From Nitrospira sp. ND1 (GTDB lineage: Bacteria > Nitrospirota > Nitrospiria > Nitrospirales > Nitrospiraceae), in NCBI RefSeq assembly GCF_900170025.1, contig NZ_FWEX01000006.1:1387089-1451088 (forward strand): a DNA stretch of 64,000 nucleotides, read 5' to 3'. How positions within the stretch are numbered: position 1 is the stretch's first letter; each line of letters opens with the position of its first letter. Positions 60,744 to 64,000 of the stretch are shown here, piece after piece. The notes below the pieces were generated by a model. It was not told where the DNA came from. It made no database searches and saw only the letters and a list, made by a program, of their open reading frames with translations. A program made the position numbers and the translations under genes.

Positions 60744-62090
60744 CTAGAGTGCGAGGAGGAGGTAAAGATCGTTCACATTGGTCCCGGTCGGGCCAGTCAC
60801 AATATGACTACGGAGTTTCTTGAAGAACGGATAGGCATCGTTGCCCTGAAGCGCACCAGGCGGATCAAGCTTGGCGCGCCGGGCCCGCGCAGTCGTTTCC
60901 CCGTCTACCACCGCGCCTGCGACGGAAGTCGGTCCGTCTGTGCCGTCAGTCGCAAAACCTGCCACCCACACATCAGACAACCCGGCAATCTCCAATGCCG
61001 CCGCCAAGGCGAACTCCTGGGCTCGACCGCCCTTTCCCTGCCCTCGAATCGTCACCGTAGGCTCTCCCCCGGCGATGACACAACAGGGACGAGCCAAAGG
61101 GCGACCATGCGTCGCAATCTCCCGAGCTATCGCACCGAAAAACTTGGCGAGTTCGCGAGCTTCCCCCGTAACGGTAGTGGAAAGGACAAGCGTCTGTAGC
61201 CGCTTCCCCTTCGCGGCCTTCACGACGGCATCGACAGCCGCTTGATTGTCTCCAATGAGCAGATTGTCTACACGGCGAAAGAGTACGGCGCCGGCTTTGG
61301 GAGTTTCGGGCAGGGTCTTCTTCATGCCCGCCTCCAGGCGTCGACGCACCGAAGCTGGAACTTTCCGGGCAACCTCGTATCGCTCCAAAATTCTCCAAGC
61401 GTCCCGAAATGTTGTGGGGTCAGGAGCGGTCGGACCAGACCCGATCGTACCAAGATCGTTCCCGATCACATCCGAGAGGATCACACTCGCCACACGCGCG
61501 GAGGTCGCTGCGGCAAGCTGCCCGCCTTTTACACAAGACAAGTGCTTGCGAACCGCATTCATTTCGTGAATGGTCGCTCCAGACCGCAACAGCAGCTTAG
61601 TCGTCAGCTGCTTGGCCTTGAGGGTGACCCCAGGAGCGGGGGAGGGAAGGAGACTCGAGGCACCGCCGGACAAGAGGACAATCAGCAGGTCGTCCGATTT
61701 CAGCGTCCCGATTAATGCCATCATCGCACGGCTGGCCTGGAGCCCCGCCTCGTCCGGAACCGGATGCCCGGCTTCCAGGATGCGAATTTTCTTCGTCGGA
61801 GCACCATGCCCGTATTTCACCACGACCAGTCCGGTGTCGATCCTCGCCCCCAGCTGCCGCTCCAACGCCTGAGCCATGCGACCCGACGCCTTCCCGGCCC
61901 CGACCACTACAAGTCGCTGATGTTGTGAAAGAGGATAGCGCTCCGAACCGATAGTGAGTTGCCCGCGCCGGAAGCGGACCTGACGGCACACCGCCTCGTA
62001 GGGGTCGACGGCCTGCAGTCCCGCACGAAACAGTGTTGTGAAGAGGGCTCGTGCCCTGAGCTGCGAGACTACGACTTGTATCATGGGCAC
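60744..62090 (-). CDS. Glycerate 2-kinase (DUF4147/MOFRL type)
   Basis: 448 residues from GTG 62090, with ATG 62084 as an alternative. The DUF4147 half has VVGAGKASGRMAQALERQL and LIVLLSGGASSLLPSPAPGV. The MOFRL half has CCVIAGGEPTVTIRGQGKGG, RAQEFALAAALEIAG and GFATDGTDGPTSVAGAVVDG. This class phosphorylates glycerate to 2-phosphoglycerate, which can go on to PEP. The stop of the lytic transglycosylase and this start share one base (TAGTG), so the genes are coupled. The PEP-utilising gene begins 16 bases after its stop. Confidence 0.9.
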   Translation of the reverse strand: MPMIQVVVSQLRARALFTTLFRAGLQAVDPYEAVCRQVRFRRGQLTIGSERYPLSQHQRLVVVGAGKASGRMAQALERQLGARIDTGLVVVKYGHGAPTKKIRILEAGHPVPDEAGLQASRAMMALIGTLKSDDLLIVLLSGGASSLLPSPAPGVTLKAKQLTTKLLLRSGATIHEMNAVRKHLSCVKGGQLAAATSARVASVILSDVIGNDLGTIGSGPTAPDPTTFRDAWRILERYEVARKVPASVRRRLEAGMKKTLPETPKAGAVLFRRVDNLLIGDNQAAVDAVVKAAKGKRLQTLVLSTTVTGEARELAKFFGAIAREIATHGRPLARPCCVIAGGEPTVTIRGQGKGGRAQEFALAAALEIAGLSDVWVAGFATDGTDGPTSVAGAVVDGETTARARRAKLDPPGALQGNDAYPFFKKLRSHIVTGPTGTNVNDLYLLLAL

Positions 62091-63169
62091 TACGGGAGCT
62101 TCTCTTGCTTGAAACAGCGATTCGGACAGGTTTGTCGCGGCACCTTAAGCTGGTAGGTACCCTTTGGCAAGTAGTCCTTCGTGAATTCGGGGTTCAGCAT
62201 CTTCAATTCAAGAAAATAGGTTCCGTATTCCTCAGCGATCGCCGTGAGGCGGCGTTGCGGCTCTTTGATGGTAACCGTCACCGTTTCTGTTTCAAGGGGA
62301 GGGTAGAGATCCTTCTTGGTCAGACCAAGATACTTCTCCGGCTGGGAATAGATCTCTTTCGCCGCAATAATGCGTGCCACATACCGCATGGTCTCTCGTG
62401 GGCCGTGCATGCGCCAGTAGTCATTGATCTTCTGTTCTTTGATCAATTTCCGCACGCGGTCTTCCCCGGCGTTGTAGGACGCCATCGCCAGGAACCAATC
62501 TCCCTGATACAGATCCCGCAGATACCGTAGATACTTGATGGCGGCTTCGGTGGACATTTCAAGATTGCGGCGTTCATCCAGCCAGCGTTCGTTATGGAGC
62601 TTATACCGTCGCCCTGTGGAATTAATGAACTGCCAGGGACCTGATGCCTTGGCCCGGGAATAGGCGGCCGCTATACACTTGCTCTCGACCAATAACATAT
62701 ATTTCAAGTCATCCGGCAATCCGGCCTCAGCCAACTGCTTTTCTGCCGGCGCAAAACATCGACCTGTCCGTTTCGCCAGAATGATACTTTCACCTTGATC
62801 CTCGAGGAACTGATAGAACTCGTACTCGATCCGCTCGCGTACCTGCCAGTTATCCAACGGAATCGCCTGCCCGGCGAACGTCAGCTTATCGGGCAACTTG
62901 AAGGAGCTGAGGAAGAAGCGCTCTCCCTCCCGTTTGATTTCGGGGAGGATGACCAGTCGATCTTCAAGCTCAGGCACCAACTCCGACTCGCCCGGCGGCG
63001 CGACCGGCACCTGATCAGACTCCTGGGCGTTCCGGCCCTCCTCCGCCTTAGCGCCGGTCAACGCGGCAGAACTCGAATCCGCCGATAAAACCGGCATGGC
63101 GGAAGACAGGCCGAACAGCATTGTGACGCACGCTAGAAATGCCTGAACACCCCGCTCTTTGTTCCACAT
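62090..63169 (-). CDS. Secreted lytic transglycosylase with LysM-type C terminus
   Basis: 359 residues from ATG 63169, set by AGGGG just upstream and by the signal peptide (FLACVTMLFGLSSAMPVLSADS); the longer frame to 63307 is rejected. The GH23-type core reads DDLKYMLLVESKCIAAAYSRA (catalytic Glu in VESK), KASGPWQFINSTGRRYKL, YLRYLRDLYQGDWFLAMASYN and AGEDRVRKLI. The C-terminal TVTIKEPQRRLTAIAEEYG and YLPKGTYQLKVP form a LysM-like or single LysM domain. It resembles MltD. It cleaves peptidoglycan glycan strands. Confidence 0.85.
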   Translation of the reverse strand: MWNKERGVQAFLACVTMLFGLSSAMPVLSADSSSAALTGAKAEEGRNAQESDQVPVAPPGESELVPELEDRLVILPEIKREGERFFLSSFKLPDKLTFAGQAIPLDNWQVRERIEYEFYQFLEDQGESIILAKRTGRCFAPAEKQLAEAGLPDDLKYMLLVESKCIAAAYSRAKASGPWQFINSTGRRYKLHNERWLDERRNLEMSTEAAIKYLRYLRDLYQGDWFLAMASYNAGEDRVRKLIKEQKINDYWRMHGPRETMRYVARIIAAKEIYSQPEKYLGLTKKDLYPPLETETVTVTIKEPQRRLTAIAEEYGTYFLELKMLNPEFTKDYLPKGTYQLKVPRQTCPNRCFKQEKLP

Positions 63170-63263
63170 GCCCCTGTCATCCTTTCGTCGCGACTGATGG
63201 CTCATGCTAGCAACAAGCTCGCCGTGGGACAAGCATCTCCTGGTTTTGGTACACTTCGCGCCT

Positions 63264-63962
63264 ATGTCCGCCCTGACAATGCTCAACAACGAGATCGTCG
63301 CCTGCACGTGCTGTCCCCGACTGGTTGCCTACCGAGAAGCTGTTGCCAGGGATAAACGACGCCAATTCCGCGAGTGGTCCTATTGGGGTAAGCCGGTCCC
63401 TGGATTCGGAGATTCCAACGCCAGGCTCTATATCTTGGGCCTCGCGCCCGCGGCACATGGGGGGAACCGAACCGGACGCGTATTTACCGGAGACCGTAGT
63501 GGGGATTGGCTGTATGAAGCGTTGCACCGGTTCGGGTTCGCCAACCAGGCGACATCCGTACATGCGGGTGACGGCCTCACTCTCACCGACTGCTATATCG
63601 GCGCGACCGTTCGGTGCGCGCCTCCGGCAAACAAGCCGACGCCGGATGAATTCACGGCCTGCCGGCCATTTGTCCTGCGCGAACTACGGCTATTGAAGCG
63701 AATGCGTGTGATCGTCACCTTGGGCAAGATTGCATTCGATCACTATCTCAAGGCGAGCCGTGAATTGGGGCTAGGAACTCCCGGGCTACGCCCTCAATTT
63801 GGACACGGAGTCGTCTACGACTTACCTTGGGGCGTGACCTTGATCGGCTCATACCATCCCAGCCAGCAAAACACGTTCACCGGCAAGTTGACTCGACCAA
63901 TGTTCCATCGCATTTTTCTCAAGGCCCAGCAGAAACTCGCCGAGGCACCATTGCGCGATTAG
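63264..63962 (+). CDS. Family-5-type uracil-DNA glycosylase (UDGb-like)
   Basis: 232 residues from ATG 63264; the frame from 63204 is less likely since the domain starts at MLNNEIVACTCCPRLV. An Fe-S cluster cysteine pair is visible (CTCCPRL) with another later (CYIGATVRC). Motif A is GLAPAAHGGNRTGRVFTGDR; unlike families 1 and 4 it has no catalytic Asp or Asn in the first position (GLAPAAHG), as in UDGb. Motif B is SYHPSQQNTFTGKLT. The role is removal of uracil and some deaminated purines. The gene is divergent from the lytic transglycosylase. Confidence 0.88.
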   Translation: MSALTMLNNEIVACTCCPRLVAYREAVARDKRRQFREWSYWGKPVPGFGDSNARLYILGLAPAAHGGNRTGRVFTGDRSGDWLYEALHRFGFANQATSVHAGDGLTLTDCYIGATVRCAPPANKPTPDEFTACRPFVLRELRLLKRMRVIVTLGKIAFDHYLKASRELGLGTPGLRPQFGHGVVYDLPWGVTLIGSYHPSQQNTFTGKLTRPMFHRIFLKAQQKLAEAPLRD

Positions 63963-64000
63963 CCGCTTCGAGAGTCTATTTCTTTCCCATTGCATCCCAA

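Noticed and set aside
1-64000. CRISPR array, tRNA or rRNA genes
   Set aside because: No regularly spaced direct repeats were seen, and no cloverleaf-like GGTTCRANNCC segments or rRNA-like stretches were found by eye; an automated scan could still find a tRNA that I missed.

Overview
The window reads as a piece of a GC-rich Gram-negative chromosome. It carries lolA, TonB-dependent receptors, a FadL-type porin, Wzm/Wzt and many secreted lipoproteins, so the cell has an outer membrane. The gene mix (LL-diaminopimelate aminotransferase, larB/larC, an archaeal/cyanobacterial-type ornithine cyclodeaminase, multi-PAS kinases beside TonB receptors, dispersed palindromic elements) looks most like Nitrospira/Nitrospirota. 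That assignment is an inference from gene content; no marker gene such as 16S rRNA is present. I found no rRNA, tRNA, CRISPR array, intact insertion sequence or prophage.

Layout. 1-17.9 kb is a sensory and outer-membrane region, all on the + strand: the end of a hybrid kinase, a FadL-like channel, a decayed DUF928 gene, two very small genes, two tandem TonB-dependent receptors, a receiver protein with seven PAS domains and no output domain, a lone periplasmic ABC-type binding protein translationally coupled to a HAMP-GAF histidine kinase, and a receiver-PAS-GAF-PAS histidine kinase. No ABC permease or ATPase accompanies the binding protein, so it is probably a sensory co-receptor. 17.9-29.5 kb is mostly - strand housekeeping: a 2OG-Fe(II) oxygenase, lolA, ftsK, rsmA, pdxA, a cation/Ca exchanger, larC, larB and gpsA. 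29.6-40.6 kb mixes small operons: a zinc-ribbon membrane protein, a split arginine dihydrolase/ornithine cyclodeaminase pair, truD, a secreted protein with a metallophosphoesterase, MarR with a metallo-beta-lactamase hydrolase, and a LON-domain/ABC exporter/SirB1 operon.

40.7-52.6 kb holds envelope and surface genes: a CrtC/AttH-like secreted protein, a beta-propeller lipoprotein, a phosphoglycerate-mutase-like phosphatase, a Spy-like lipoprotein, a lipid-type methyltransferase, the Wzm/Wzt O-antigen exporter and an acyltransferase. 52.9-64 kb holds dapL, folK-panC, a PilZ/MazG/RmuC operon, a rifampin-phosphotransferase-like enzyme with glycerate 2-kinase and a lytic transglycosylase, and a family-5-type uracil-DNA glycosylase.

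Two families of short inverted-repeat elements (about 23.1, 30.1, 37.2 and 44.7 kb) sit directly at gene ends. At all four sites the terminal repeat contains the stop codon of at least one neighbour, and at 44.7 kb it supplies the stop codons of both convergent neighbours. This, the receptor/kinase/binding-protein island and the split arginine-to-proline module are the most interesting parts.
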